The notes below the pieces were generated by a model, which did not search any database, was not told the DNA's origin, and saw only the letters and a list, made by a program, of their open reading frames with translations. From assembly GCF_015832195.1 (NCBI RefSeq), contig NC_052017.1:77501801-77565800 (forward strand): DNA of 64,000 bases, given 5' to 3'. A program made the position numbers and the translations under genes. The DNA comes from Motacilla alba alba. Taxonomy: Eukaryota > Chordata > Aves > Passeriformes > Motacillidae. This document shows, piece after piece, positions 11,690 through 23,475 of this stretch (the stretch's first letter is position 1; each line of letters opens with the position of its first letter).

Positions 11690-12751
11690 AGAATCACCAG
11701 CTAAAAGGTACCAGCAAAAGCAGGTTTAATATTAAAGTGTGACAAAATTTGTTTAAAGGTTTGCCCTACTGCTTACTAGATGGTTAAAGCACACAGAGAA
11801 AAATTGGACTAAAATCTAAAATCAATCAATCTAATATCTACTAAAAGTAACTTACATGGAGCCTGGGGATGGAAAAAGGGTAAGAATGGGAAAGGATAAG
11901 GTTAAAAAGGAATGAGGGAGACCCACCTAGTGAGTCAAGGTTCAGAGTGGACCTCTTTACCAAACTTAGTCCCAGAAGTTACCAATGGTTTAGGCCTAAA
12001 GGTTTAAATTGCACTTAAACTTAACAGCACTTAACTGATAGCCTAATTCAAACAATTTAACAAAAGATTCTACAGAACTTACTACAAACATGACAGTAAC
12101 TCACAGGCCTAACTTACTTACTAATTTAAGTATTAGATTACTAATCTGTATTTAAGAATCTAAGAGACCAATATTCATGATAAATATTCTATGGCATATT
12201 CAGATTTGCATGCACATAGACCTAAAGGAGAATGTACCTTTGAAAAATTCCCCTTGAGTTCAGCTCATGTTGGATGCAGTTGCACCTTTTCAAGGGGTGA
12301 AGAGTTGAACCTCAAGCAGTGGGGGTATCACCCAAAGTCTGTCAGTGGCTCCAAGTACAGCAAATTTGAGAGTTCACTGGCCCTGAGAGGCCTCATTCAG
12401 AAGGAGGCTGCTGATTGCAGCCTGCTGTGGTCCTGGAGAGTTCACAGAGTCTGTTAGTACTGAGGTTTATAGGGTTGCAAGAGAGCTGGTTTAAGTCATA
12501 GTAATTTTCCATCCTGGAAGCAATTCAGGTGAGTAATTTCTTTGAAAATTTGAAAACAAAACTACCGTTCCACTTGGGTTGTTATTTAGGCAAGAAAAAT
12601 AATTTTCTAAGGATGTTTGTTAAAAAGCAGGAGCTCATCAGACAGCCCAAGTTCCTGGGAACAGTGTTTCTGATGAGCTCAAGAGGAGTTCAGCCCAGGT
12701 GTTCTTTCCTTTTTCTTGCATAAAAATTCATTTTTCCTTTGCTCCCTGACA
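11690..12751 (-). mobile_element. Candidate old LTR-like element, minus strand (low confidence)
   Basis: Reading the minus strand, the segment begins TGTCAGGGAGCAAAGG (near 12751), contains a TATA-like ctataaac at about 12464-12473, and near 11735 has ATTAAA followed by cctgcttttgc, which resembles the poly(A)/U5 part of some avian retroviral LTRs. Against this, TATA to poly(A) signal is about 730 nt, too long for a simple LTR, and I found no clean target-site duplication. It could be a rearranged or composite element, or chance. Confidence 0.3.
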
Positions 12752-12989
12752 CCCACACACATCTCCTGGGGTAGACAGGAATCACACTCCTGATCTTTAC
12801 CAGCTGACCAACAATAAGGGGGACAGGAACAGAGACAGGCCCAGGCTTGCCAAAGGTTTAGGAAAGGGGAGAACTATAGTAACCAATCTAGTAGCAAAAG
12901 GAGGCTTAAGAGGGGAAACTTCAAATAAGCACAAGCAGACAAAAGGACAACCACTAGACAGGACTATGGGGTACCCCTCTGCACCCCCA

Positions 12990-15318
12990 GTGGGATATTA
13001 AACATCTCTGTTAAATGCCTGTACCCCAACACACAGTGGGGCAAACAAGCAGGAGTTAGAGCTCTGTGTGCAGTCACAAGGCTTTGACCTCAGTGCAGTT
13101 ACAGAGATGTGGTGGGGTGGCTCCCACAGTGGAATGTTGCCATGAAGGGCTAGGCTGTTTAGGAGAAACAGACCAGGAAGGCATGGAGGTGGAGCTGCCC
13201 TCTTGGTGAGGCAACACTTGGAATTGTATGGAGTTCTGTCTCGGGGTGGATGACGAGCGAGTCGGGAGCTTATGGGTCAGGACCAAAGGGCAGAGGAGTA
13301 TGGCTGATACTCTGTGTGTTTGCTCCAGGCTGCCTGACTGGGAGGACAAAGAGGGTTAGCCCTTCTACAGGCAATTACAGCAGCCTCAAAGTCACAGGCC
13401 ATTGTTCATGTGGGGGACTCCAACCGCCCTGACACCTGCTGGAAAGCTACACAGCACGGCACAAACGGGCATGGGGGGTCCTGGAAAGCGCTGATGACAA
13501 CTTCCTGCCACAGGTAGTGGAAGATCCCACAAGGAAAAGTGGGACCCATTCATAAACAAACAGGGAAAGCCTTTTTGGAGATGTGAAGGTTGGGTGCAGC
13601 CTTGGCTTTGGTGGCCATGAGATTGTGGGGTTCAGTAACAGGTGAGGAGGAAGTAGGGCAGCAAGTAAGATTACAACCATGGACTTCAGAAGAGCTAACT
13701 TCAGCCACTTCAGGGACCTTCTTGGAAGAATCCCATAGGAATGGGCCTTGCAGGGAAGACAGGTCCAAGAAAGCTGGTCAATATTCAAGGATCACTTCCT
13801 CCAGGCTCAAGAACAATGCATCCTGATAAGCAAGAAATCAGGCAAAGGGAGCAACACACCTGCTGGATGAAAAAAGAACTGCTGTCATTACTTATGCATA
13901 CATGGGCACTACACACAAGATGGAAGCAAGGACAGGCCACTTTGAATACAGAGAGGTTGTCAGAGTAAACAGAAATGAGGCAAAGAAAGTCAATGCCCAT
14001 CTGGAATCAATTCTGGCCAAGGATGTCAAGGAAAAGAAGGGCTTTTCAAATACATCAATACAAAAGGAAACCAAAGGATGATGTGGAACTGTTACTAAAT
14101 GGAAGGGGGTCCCTTGCTGAATACCTTCTTTGCATCAATCTTCACTGACAAGATCAGCCCTCAGGGACCTCTGACCCTGGAGACAAGGGCAAATGAACAT
14201 CAGGAGGAAGACATTCCCTTAGTCAGGAAGGATTTGGTCAGAGAACACCTAGGCAAACTTGACATCCACAAGTCCATAGGCCTTGATGAGATGCATCCAT
14301 GCATCCTGAGAGAGCAGGCAGGCATCATAGCAAGGCAATTAACAATCACCTTTGAAAGGTCATGGAGATCAGGAGAGGTGTCTGAGGGCTGAAAGAAAGC
14401 AAATGTCAGCCCAGTTTTAAAAAAGGGTAAGAAGGAGAACTCAGGGAACAACCAGACTCACTTCAATCCATGGAAAGGTGATGGTGTGCCTAATTCTGAA
14501 GTGACAAAACAAAGCTGGGAGAAGTGATCAATACTCCAGAACACCGTGCAGCCCTTCAGGACCTTGACAGGCTACAGAGATGGACAAAGAACTGCCTGAA
14601 ATTCAACGAGGGCAAATGCAGGGTCCTGCCCCTGGAGAAGAATAACCTTATGCACCAGAACAGGCTGGAGCCCAACCTGCTGGAAAGGAGCTCTGTGGAG
14701 AAGGACCTGAGTGTCCTCATGGACATTGTCCATGGGGTGCATTAAAAATAGCATTGCAAACTGGTTGAGGGAGGTGATCCTGTCCCTCTACTCAGCTCTG
14801 GTGAGGCCACATCTGGAGTGCTGTGTCCAGTTCTGGGCTCCTCAGTACAAGAGAGACATGGAGCTCCTGAAGCAGGTCCAGCAGAGGGTGAAAAAGATGA
14901 TTACAGGACAGGAGCATCTCTGTTATGAGGAAAGGCTGAGGCAACTGGGCCTGATCAGCCTTGAGAAGAGAACTGAGGTGGAGTCTTATCAATGTTGATA
15001 AGCATCTCAAGGGAGAGTGTCAAGAGGATGGAGTCAGGCTCTTGTAGGCCAAGTAGGACAAGAGGCAGAAACTGATGCACAGGAAGTTCCACCTGAACAT
15101 GAGGAAGGACTTCTTTATGGTACAGGTGCCTGAGAACTGGGGCAGATTGCCCAGAGAGGTTGTGGAGTCTCTGTTACTGGAGATATTCAAGAATTGTCTG
15201 GAAACAATCCAGTGGCATACGCTCTAGGGAACAGGGACGACCCTGCTTGAGCAGGAAGGTTGGACCAGATGACCCACTGTGGTCCCTTCCAACCTGATCC
15301 ATCCTGTCACTTTGTGAA
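12990..15318 (+). mobile_element. CR1 LINE, long copy with internally deleted ORF2
   Basis: CR1 non-LTR retrotransposon, about 2.3 kb, plus strand. The start is approximate, at the AP-endonuclease part (segments like gacctcagtgcagttac and tatggagttctgtctcgg). The translated remains are broken by stops and frameshifts but recognisable: endonuclease, the reverse-transcriptase fingers region around 14100-14395 (HKSIGLDEMHPCILRE), then a jump at about 14500-14525 into the region after the RT palm ([43 protein letters not shown]). The catalytic palm with its xxDD motif is missing. The 3' UTR (gtcccttccaacctgatcc) and a degenerate tail end near 15318. Dead copy. Confidence 0.92.
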
Positions 15319-16615
15319 ACATCCTCTCATTTGAATGTGTTAGAATTTAAAAACAGTAGGTTCTGATGAAATTCCATCTTCAAGTCCTGTTTTCTCAATC
15401 ATAAGGAAGGCTCTTGCATGCACTCTGCACAATTCCATATGAAGGAGACTACCTATTCTGCATTCTGAAAGACTTTTTTCTTACACCCTGCCTTCTGAGA
15501 GAGTATTTCCCCATCCATGTTACCACATTCAGATGTCTAGGTACGGTGCCAGTATCCAGTTTTCTCTACCTAGGCATTTCTCCCACTAGGAGCTTCTCAG
15601 TTTACTAAACCTAACATCACATCTAATGTTTTTACTTAGATTACTCTTTCTACAAATAAAGCCAAAATGTCCAAACTTGCTAATTCACAGTAATTTTGAT
15701 TCTTCCTTGACAATGACAACTCCAGTATGAGCCTGCCTGTTTCATAAACTCTAAACAAATGCTAGATTCAAAAAGGTTGCTGGCCTGCTTGGCCCACTCT
15801 CACGTGAAGTTGACTGAAGAGTGGAGCTAAACCTATAAAGTCATTATCGACTCTCCACCACACATAATCAAACAGGTAATGCCATCTAAGAGATTACAGT
15901 AATTAGCTCCAAAATTAGATCCATGAAAATCAATTATTCTTACTGATCTTCTACATGGCATGATTATACAGACAGGAAGATCAGTACAGTTTGGTGTTAA
16001 ATACCTATAAATTGTTGCATAAACATTTTATGAGATTGCTGTACAGTACTATTTCTGGGCTAAAAACACTTGCTTTAAGTGGCTTAACTGGGTCTCACCA
16101 TAGCTGTTGAGCCATACATTTTCTCCTGCAAACTCCCTTGTCCCAAGTCCTAAACACTTACATCAGAAATACTGTTCTTTCTAATTACTCAAGACATATA
16201 AATAATTGCTAAAATAAGTGTATATAATTGCTAGATTATCTCAATTCTATAAAATCTGGATAGAAGGTTTAAAATGGAATGGAATATTTACTATTGTCCT
16301 CTCATACTTTTATTAAACAAAAAGGAATATCTGATGTTCTGATATATATACATCTGATCATGATCGGAGCTTCCTGATCATGATCTCTACTACAGAAAAT
16401 ATAAAATTGAAGCATTATCCTTCCATACATTAATTCATTGTTGAGTTCTATTCTGAAAGCTTTGAGTTCACAGGCATTAAGAAGCTTAACATCTAGCAGT
16501 GAGGGAAAAAAATCCCAAACACTAGCATTTTTGAATAAGAAGCAGCATCAACACTCATCTATTTTTGTCACTCGTGTTGAATTTTTCATATTATGCCACC
16601 TGATATTATGCACTT
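15319..16615. other. Intergenic sequence between CR1 and LTR
   Basis: AT-rich unique-looking sequence with no gene support. It contains two copies of the palindrome GATCATGATC, at 16356-16365 and 16376-16385. Confidence 0.6.
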
Positions 16616-17649
16616 TGTATTGGGTTTGCATGGCAAGGTTCTGGTAGTGGCAAGGGGAAGAAGGAGGGGATCTACATGGGTGGCTTCTGTAAAAAGCTGC
16701 CAGAAGCTTTCCCTATGTCTGCAGAGCCAATGCCTGCCAGCTCCAACGCAGACCTGCTGCTGGCCAAGGCTGAGCACATCAGTGATGGTGATAGCACCCC
16801 TGGGATAATATATGTAAGGAGGAGAAAAAATTGCTGTGCAACAACAGGTAGAAGACAGGAGTGAGAACATGTGGGAGAAACAACACTGCTGGCACCAAGG
16901 TCAGTGAAGAAGGAAGGGAGGAGGTGCTCCAGTCATTGGAGCAGAGATTCCCCTGCAGCCCATGGTGCAGCCTGTGGTGGGGTAGCGGTTCCTCTGCAGC
17001 CCATGAAGGTCCATGGCAGAGCAGAGATCCATCTGCAGCCAACTGAAGACCCTTTTGGGGACCATCCACATTTGGGCAGGTGGATGCCCAAATGAGGCTA
17101 TGACCTTGTGGGAAGCCCATACTGGACCAGATTTAGTGGCAGGATTTGTGACCCCACACAGGGCCCTCACTGGAGCATCCTGTTCCTGAAGGAACTGCAC
17201 CACATGGAAGGGACCCTACACTGGAGCAGGGGAAGAATATGAGGGTTCTTCCCTCTGAGGAGGCAGGAACAGCAGAGAAAACATGTGATGAGCTCACTGC
17301 AGCCCCCATGTCCTGGTCCCCTGCACCACTGTGGGGAGGAGGAGGAGGATGAGAAATCAAGAGTAAAGTTAAGCCTGGGAAGAAGGGAGGCATGGGGGAA
17401 GGTGTTTGGAAAGTGGTTTTAATATCTGGTTTTATTTATCATTATTTGATTGGTAAATAAACTAATTTCCCAGCACTGAGTCTGTTTTGCCTATGACAGT
17501 AACACAGTATCACAGTGAGTGATCTCTCCCTGTCCTTGTCTTGACTGGTTAGCCTTTCATTGTGTTTTCTCTCCTCTGCCCATTTGAGGAGGGGAGTTAT
17601 AGAGTGGGTGTGTGGGCATCTGGCACAAAGCCACAGTCAAGCTACAACA
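16616..17649 (+). mobile_element. Solo LTR of an endogenous retrovirus, songbird-type family
   Basis: It starts TGTATTGGGTTTGCATGG and ends near caagctacaaca (TG...CA). It shows the internal pattern of a common passerine LTR: GC-rich body with repeated ctgcagccca units (16955-17050), AATAAA at 17456-17461, then gagtctgttttgcc and gtgagtgatctctccctgtc. About 1034 bp. No retroviral coding sequence flanks it, so it is a solo LTR left by recombination. Flanking 5-mers (cactt, tagtt) do not match cleanly, so either the duplication has decayed or the ends are off by a few bases. Open frames inside it are not genes. Confidence 0.85.
17456..17461 (+). terminator. AATAAA in the solo LTR
   Basis: Retroviral-type poly(A) signal near the R region of the solo LTR. 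Confidence 0.7.
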
Positions 17650-18169
17650 TAGTTTTAGTTTACAAGGTCAATCAGGTCCCATGATTCCAGCTACCCAACA
17701 CATATTTCTGTGGAACACCAGAGTATTTTGAAATGCACAAACTTGGACATAAAATACTTTAAAGACATGTCACAGTCCTAATTGCATTTTGCATATCATG
17801 GGACAACACTTAATGCACTCCTGTTCCATAGTAAAATATTATTTTACAGTTAAATAAAAGAACAAAGAGCTTGGGATGTAATTTCAAACATATTCCTCAA
17901 CACAAACCTTAGGGATGCTGCAAAGGCTGAGAAGGAGTGCATCAAAAGAGAAAACTGTTTGCCAGTTATTAATTTGAAAGTTATTCTACACTTAAATGGT
18001 AAATAGGAAAGATATCAGAGCTTAGTGAAAAGACGCAGGAGAAATTCCACAAAAGCATGCATGAAGCTTCAGGATGAAATAGGATTAACTAAAAGTGCAT
18101 GGTACGTATGTCACCTATGACAGCAGTCTTGAAAGAGTTTTGAGGAATCTAAGCAACTAAAGACTTTTA
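17650..18169. other. Intergenic sequence between LTR and old CR1
   Basis: AT-rich, with no recognised feature. Its right part may be an eroded 5' extension of the following CR1. Confidence 0.5.
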
Positions 18170-19573
18170 ATGTTAACTACTCAATATTATAATAAAGGAT
18201 ATAATGAGTAGACACCTGAAGAAATATGATCTATTGAGAAGAGACAGCATAGGTTCTGATTAATAAAGCTCTGCTCTAGAAGTCTGCTGAAGTTCTCTGA
18301 CAGATCTCTGAATGAGGGCAGTCTGGTTTACCCAGATTTCAAAATTTACCTGGATTGCCAAAAACAGTTTTGGCAAAATTCATCACCTAAGGCTCAAAGA
18401 AAGCTATGTATACACATAAGAAGTCCTGCTGTGGGTAAATAACTGGCTAGAAGATATAGGGAACTGACAGTGAAAGAAAACAATCCATTCCAAACAAAGG
18501 AATGAAGGAGATCATTCCTGAGGTCAGGAGAGGTTCTAAGATCTTCAACCTGTTGAACAGTGAACCGGTAAATTATGAAGAGCAAGCTTAGAGTTTAGTG
18601 ATGACATCGAGTTATTCAGGAAAAGCAGGATAAGGGCAGACTAAAAAAACCTGCATGACTTCAGAAAACTGAATAGTTGTCCAGTGAAATGGCAAACAAA
18701 TTCCAAGTGATAAAGTGAGGTGGGTGAGGTGAGGGGGAAGCCCAATACCATAATGAGCTGTACAGCAGGCTCTTAAGTGAACATTAGCACTTAGGGACAA
18801 AATGATGATGTTTCATTAGTTACAGGAAAAAAAATAAAGCAGTGTTTAGAAATTATTACAAAAGCAAATCATGGCACAGTGTTATGAAACTATTAAAATC
18901 TTTGATCTGTTCCTACTTCTAACAAATGCAGAGATGATGTGACTAGAATTGCACAAGAAAGTTATTTCTTCTTGAGAAATCTTATTTCAGTTATAGAACT
19001 GAAAAAAAAATCAGGAAAAGGGAAGATGGATGTTCAAAGTCATACCATATTAAGAGTGACTAAGACACAATTCCTCAGCCTCAAAGCAGAGACAAGTAAG
19101 AAAATACCATGGGTATGACTGGGCAAAGAGTCAATAATCCTGCACTAATTATAGGTTGCTAGTAGGACAAGGGAAGCAATTCTTCCTCTCCTCCTACCAT
19201 TTGTGAGACCACATATGGAATACTTTGTCCAGTTTGGGACAAACTGGGATGGGGACAGAGAATGGATGGGGACAGAGCCCCTCCCTGCAAGGTGAAGAAC
19301 CAAATTAGAGGAAATGGGTGAAATAAGAAATTTTGAATAGATAATTAAAAAAATATTTTTCACAATGAATGTGGTCAAATGTTCAAACAGATTGCCCAGA
19401 GTGCACTGCAGAATCTCTAGCCCTCAGAGATGATCAGAGCTAATCTGGGCATGACACAGAGTAACATGCCACAGCCAAGTAACAGGGGTGCTGAGTGTTT
19501 ATGTGGGGAGAAAATCAGATCAAATGTCTCATAGGTGTTCCTTCCAAACTAACCTAGTCTGTGATCCTGTGAG
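18170..19573 (+). mobile_element. Old, diverged CR1 LINE copy, plus strand
   Basis: The order of decayed blocks follows CR1 ORF2: gttctgattaataaagctctg (just after the RT thumb start), ggtaaataactggctagaag (NWLxxR motif), a block near 18640-18700 (LDRLxKW-like), and cctaccatttgtgagacc to tttgtccagtttggg (LVRPHxEYxVQFW). The 3' end reads ttccttccaaactaacct, then gtgatcctgtga. Many indels and stops mark it as much older than the CR1 at 13-15.3 kb. The start is approximate. Confidence 0.75.
19247..19277. repeat. 17-bp-period short tandem duplication
   Basis: Two identical 14-bp copies of ggatggggacagag lie at 19247-19260 and 19264-19277, inside the old CR1. Confidence 0.9.
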
Positions 19574-22151
19574 GACATGAAGGTAATGGAAAACAAGCTT
19601 AAACAAAAAAAGGAGGGAAATTCATTCAATTTTTAGTTGAAATCCTCAGCTGAATTCAATACTTACTCTATGATGACATCAGCATTTTCAAACATATTTC
19701 AGAAGCATGAGAATGCTTTTATATTTGTAAACTCATTTGAAACAACCACTTACAAAACTTCCTCCTTGGTTTTCATCCATCATTTACACTGTAGTTCTTA
19801 GCACCAGACTTGCAGTCCCTAACCTAATTCTGTGCACTACAACTCACCCATGCAACTGCTCGCTGGTTGCTAGTCTTAGTTTTCCCAATCCCAAACACAA
19901 ATTGCTCACAAACCTTTTAAACCCTGGAAGGCAAAACATCAAAGTACAGGAAGATCAAAGCCAGACAACCTATTTGCTATTATTTTTTTTTTTTCTGAAA
20001 AAGACATCTAAACTTTCAATGGCTGGAAATGAAGCATCCATTTCTTCTCTCACACTAATGTTTATACCAGAGTGCTTTCAGTAAAATCATTCATATAAAC
20101 CAAGCCCAAGAAAAATCAACAGCAAAAAAAGGAGAACTGGCATCCACCAAGCATTCTTTTTTTTCCATTAGCTAAATTACAACACCTATTCTGGAAGGGC
20201 TTTTCACTAATTTCTGTTCATATCCTTCACGGTATATGTCAGGAAAGCAGAGGCCAGTAATCTAGAATGGATGCAACCTTAATCAAAATCCAGGAGTTCC
20301 CTTAGTTGTAGTCTACCCTTTTCAGGGAAACCTCACCTCATCCTCCCCCACCCAGATTCCATCCCCCCTTTTCTGAGGAGAGGGGATTTTTGAACACCAG
20401 TGACTGAAGGGAGTACCACAGAGAGTAAAAATTTGGGGCAGGGGGAACATACAATAATCCTCAAATGTTTAAAAAAAGAACTGGAATATTGGTAAGGGAG
20501 GATTGCCTCAAACCTGCCATGGTTATAATCCTTAGGGCAGTGGGATTACATTGTCATTATCCTACAGTTGATTAAACCCAAATTTTAACATTTTAACCCC
20601 AATGTGCTTTCTAAGTCTAATTATCCCATGGTCACTTTAAAAGTGCATGAGGAACATCTGACTCCTTCCCAGGCTTAGCTATTAACTGTATGGAGTTAGC
20701 TAGATTTGGGTGCTGGACAGAACCACCCACATTACTGAAATAACTGAATGCTAGCAAGGGAAAGCAAACTGTCGCTGGCTAAGCTGGGGATGGTTTTTGC
20801 AAGTTATGGGCAGCATTCACTAGAGCAGCAGCTTGGCATCCTGCAATGACCTGAAAAAAGGGTGAGTATAGGAGAAACTCTCTCATTTGTGCCCATCTCT
20901 CTACCTCCTTTTCCTTGCAAAAAGGCTGTCTTTTCTCCTGTGGATTGTTAAGATTTCCTGTTAGGATTCCCTCTGCTCCCTCCTGCAAAACCAGGGAAGC
21001 AAGCAACTACTACTCAGCCTAGGAAAGCATGAGATGCCCAAGTGACAGCAGGAGGAGTACTCAGTAACTGTGAGCAGCTGCTTGCACACTTAGGAGGCAG
21101 CTGCCTGCTTTCCAGCACACAGAGAACACCCTGTTTTGACCAAGTCTTTTTAGGACAAATATTTATTTATAGGTACAAAAGTGAAGCAAGAGAACGAAGT
21201 ATTTCCCCAGCCTTGCTGCAACTACTTCCCTTTATTTTTCATGTGTGTTTCAGGTTACTAGAGGAGCCTGTCTCTTTCCTTTTGCTCTCTCAGACTTCCA
21301 GAGACAACACTTAATCACATTTTAGCTGGGCTTATTATTAAGGTAGGTCTGCCCGGCTCCAGGTTTTTAGACACAAGAGCATAGAAGTATAACTAGTTAG
21401 CATAAAATTAAAATGTCCTTTAGAAAAATGTTTATTGCCTATTTAGAATAAATTCTGTACATTTCCTCTTAGGTGCTAGAGAGAGCATGTGGAATAAGAA
21501 AAATAAAGTAACTCCTTCCAAAGGCTATTTGGTGAAAACGCACAGCAGACTTGCAATCCACAGCCAATGTTATAACTTAATGCTGTAATTTTATTTTGTC
21601 TTCTTTTAGCTAAGAGAAAAAAAAAAAAAAAAAGACACACTGATCTTCAAGCGAGTGTGACTCCTTTTCCCATTAAAAAAAACATTCTAATGGGGTAGCT
21701 CAAGCTTGAAACAGATGTCGATTCCCAATCCAAAATTATTATTCTTGCTCTTGCAGTAAAAAATATTTTATTTTACACACTTTATCCTGTGAAACACCTT
21801 CAACTATTCCAATCTTTGGCTCTTCTTATTCAGCAACAGATGCTCAAGTGACAATTCTCACCAGGCAGGCTCCCCAGAATTCAGATTCCCAGCAGTCACA
21901 TCAGCTATTACACACATCATCAGCTTCAACATAATGCCACGCTTCCATCTGGGGCTGGCCAGATAGGTAGCAGTGCAGATGACAGGACAGCATGGTATAA
22001 ATTTTAAGTATGTTTCTTGGATATTTAAGATGCAGATGCAAGCCATCAAACTCCCATAGGCTCCTTTGTGGTTATAGAAGCTTCCAGTATTATGACAATA
22101 GCAACTCACTATAATTTGAGTTTTCTTAGGATTTTGGGGACTGTTATCTTA
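19574..22151. other. Intergenic sequence, no identified feature
   Basis: No recognised repeat family, RNA gene or exon. The longest open frame (19737-20084, 115 codons) contains a poly-T stretch encoding a Leu/Phe run and has no homology or splice context. A 17-A run lies at 21617-21633. Confidence 0.6.
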
Positions 22152-22446
22152 GAATCATGGAATCACAGAATGTCAAGGAGCTGGAACAGACCTTAAAGAT
22201 CATCTAGTCTCACCTTCCGTGCCACAGGCAGAGATATCTCCCACTAGGCCAAGCTGCTTCATGCTTTATCCAGCCTGGCTTTGAATGCTGCCAGGGATGG
22301 GGCATCGACAATGTTCCTGGGACCCGCCTTCCAGTGTCTAACCACCCTCACAGCAAAGAACTTTTTCCTAATGTCTAACCTAAATTTCCCCTCTTTCAAT
22401 TTGAACCCATTATCCCTTGTCCTATCACTCAAAGGGACTCAAAGAG
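22152..22446 (-). mobile_element. CR1 LINE, 3' part (left half of a split copy)
   Basis: This is the reverse complement of a CR1 3' end: tail agaatcatggaatcacagaa, then atctagtctcaccttcc, tgaatgctgccagggatgg, ctaaccaccctcacagc and ttgaacccattatccc. It breaks at 22446 where an LTR is inserted, and resumes at 23280. Confidence 0.9.
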
Positions 22447-23279
22447 TGTTAAAAATAAGAAGCTTGACTAGGCCAATATTCAAGCAGCAATCAATTTATT
22501 AATTAATGTGGTAAAGTATGAGCAAAACAGCGCTGGGTACAGTGGGGGAAGTTTTCCCTCCAACTGCACACCGATGGTTGGGGCGTACAGATATTTATAG
22601 GGGCACATATAAGCTTTTTTTCCAGCAGTTTCTATTCCCAATTTTTACGTCACAATTCTATACACTATTGTGAGTTAGTTTTCTCAGGATGTACCCCAGA
22701 AAGGAGTATTCCCAGATGGTGGGGTCCAACTTCCGAAAGAAGAAAGAGGTCTTCCAGCTGGTGCGGTCCAGACTCCAGATGTGGGCCTACCTTTTAATTG
22801 CAAGGACTATAAATCTTGTAACAGTGATGTCCAGCTTCCCTTGGTCGAAGCCATCAATCCTTGGGTTGATGTTCATCTTCCTTTCTCAAGCTGCTTTTTA
22901 CTGTTTTGCTAAGGTGTTGAGATAAGCATATTTCCTTTACATATATTCTAAACTTATATTTCTAAAGTTCCTTACTACAAGCAATATTCTAAAATTATAC
23001 TTCAAAAGGTTATTATTGCAAAGCTGTTTAATCTTTAGCTACGTGCAAAAAGTTCCTGTCCAGTAGCAACATCCTTAAAGCTTTATTTTAGATGCTATAA
23101 AAGTTAATTGCAAACAAAGGATAAGTTCAAAGGCCTTCTTCCATGCTTTACTCCCTCAGTTATTTTTTTTTGGAATTCATCCTTTAATTGTCCCATGATC
23201 AGTTTCCATACATATCACAATCATAAGCACACATGCTGCCTGTGTGTACCTGACACGAAACACAGCTTTGTATCTCACA
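22447..23279 (-). mobile_element. Solo LTR inserted into the CR1, minus strand
   Basis: An 833-bp block splits the CR1. On the minus strand it begins TGTGAGATACAAAGC and ends TATTTTTAACA (TG...CA). It carries a TATA box ctataaatat (22591-22600) and, about 95 nt further, AATAAA (22495-22500): the normal LTR order U3, R, U5. The flanks show a 4-bp duplication, agag at 22443-22446 and 23280-23283. There is no internal retroviral sequence. The family is not identified; a 4-bp duplication suits ERV1/gammaretrovirus-like elements better than ERVL. Its antisense orientation points away from RETREG1. Confidence 0.75.
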
Positions 23280-23475
23280 AGAGTACCTCCCCGGCTTCCC
23301 TATAGGCTCCCTTCAGACACAGGGAGGTTTCTATAAGGTCTGCACACAATCTCCTCTTATCCAAGCTGAACAGCCCCGATTTCCTTAACCTGTCTTCACT
23401 GGGGAGGTGCTCCAGCCCTCCTATCAACTTGGTGGCCCTCCTCCGGACGTGCTCCAGCTGTGCTCGGCTGTGGCA
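23280..23475 (-). mobile_element. CR1 LINE, ORF2 C-terminal part (right half of the split copy)
   Basis: On the minus strand it encodes CR1-like residues [20 protein letters not shown] and [11 protein letters not shown], the conserved C-terminal ORF2 block, joining onto the 3' UTR at 22152-22446 once the LTR is removed. It is 5'-truncated near 23475. The associated 81-codon open frame at 23275-23520 is this CR1 relic, not a host gene. Confidence 0.88.

Noticed and set aside
14099..14998. Open frames that could look like host genes
   Set aside because: They are pieces of CR1 ORF2 (reverse transcriptase and C-terminal block), broken by stops.
16586..17393. Open frames of 60-113 codons on both strands
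   Set aside because: All lie inside the solo LTR and conflict with each other.
19737..20084. 115-codon open frame in the spacer
   Set aside because: It includes a poly-T-encoded Leu/Phe run and has no homology that I recognise; chance is the simpler explanation.
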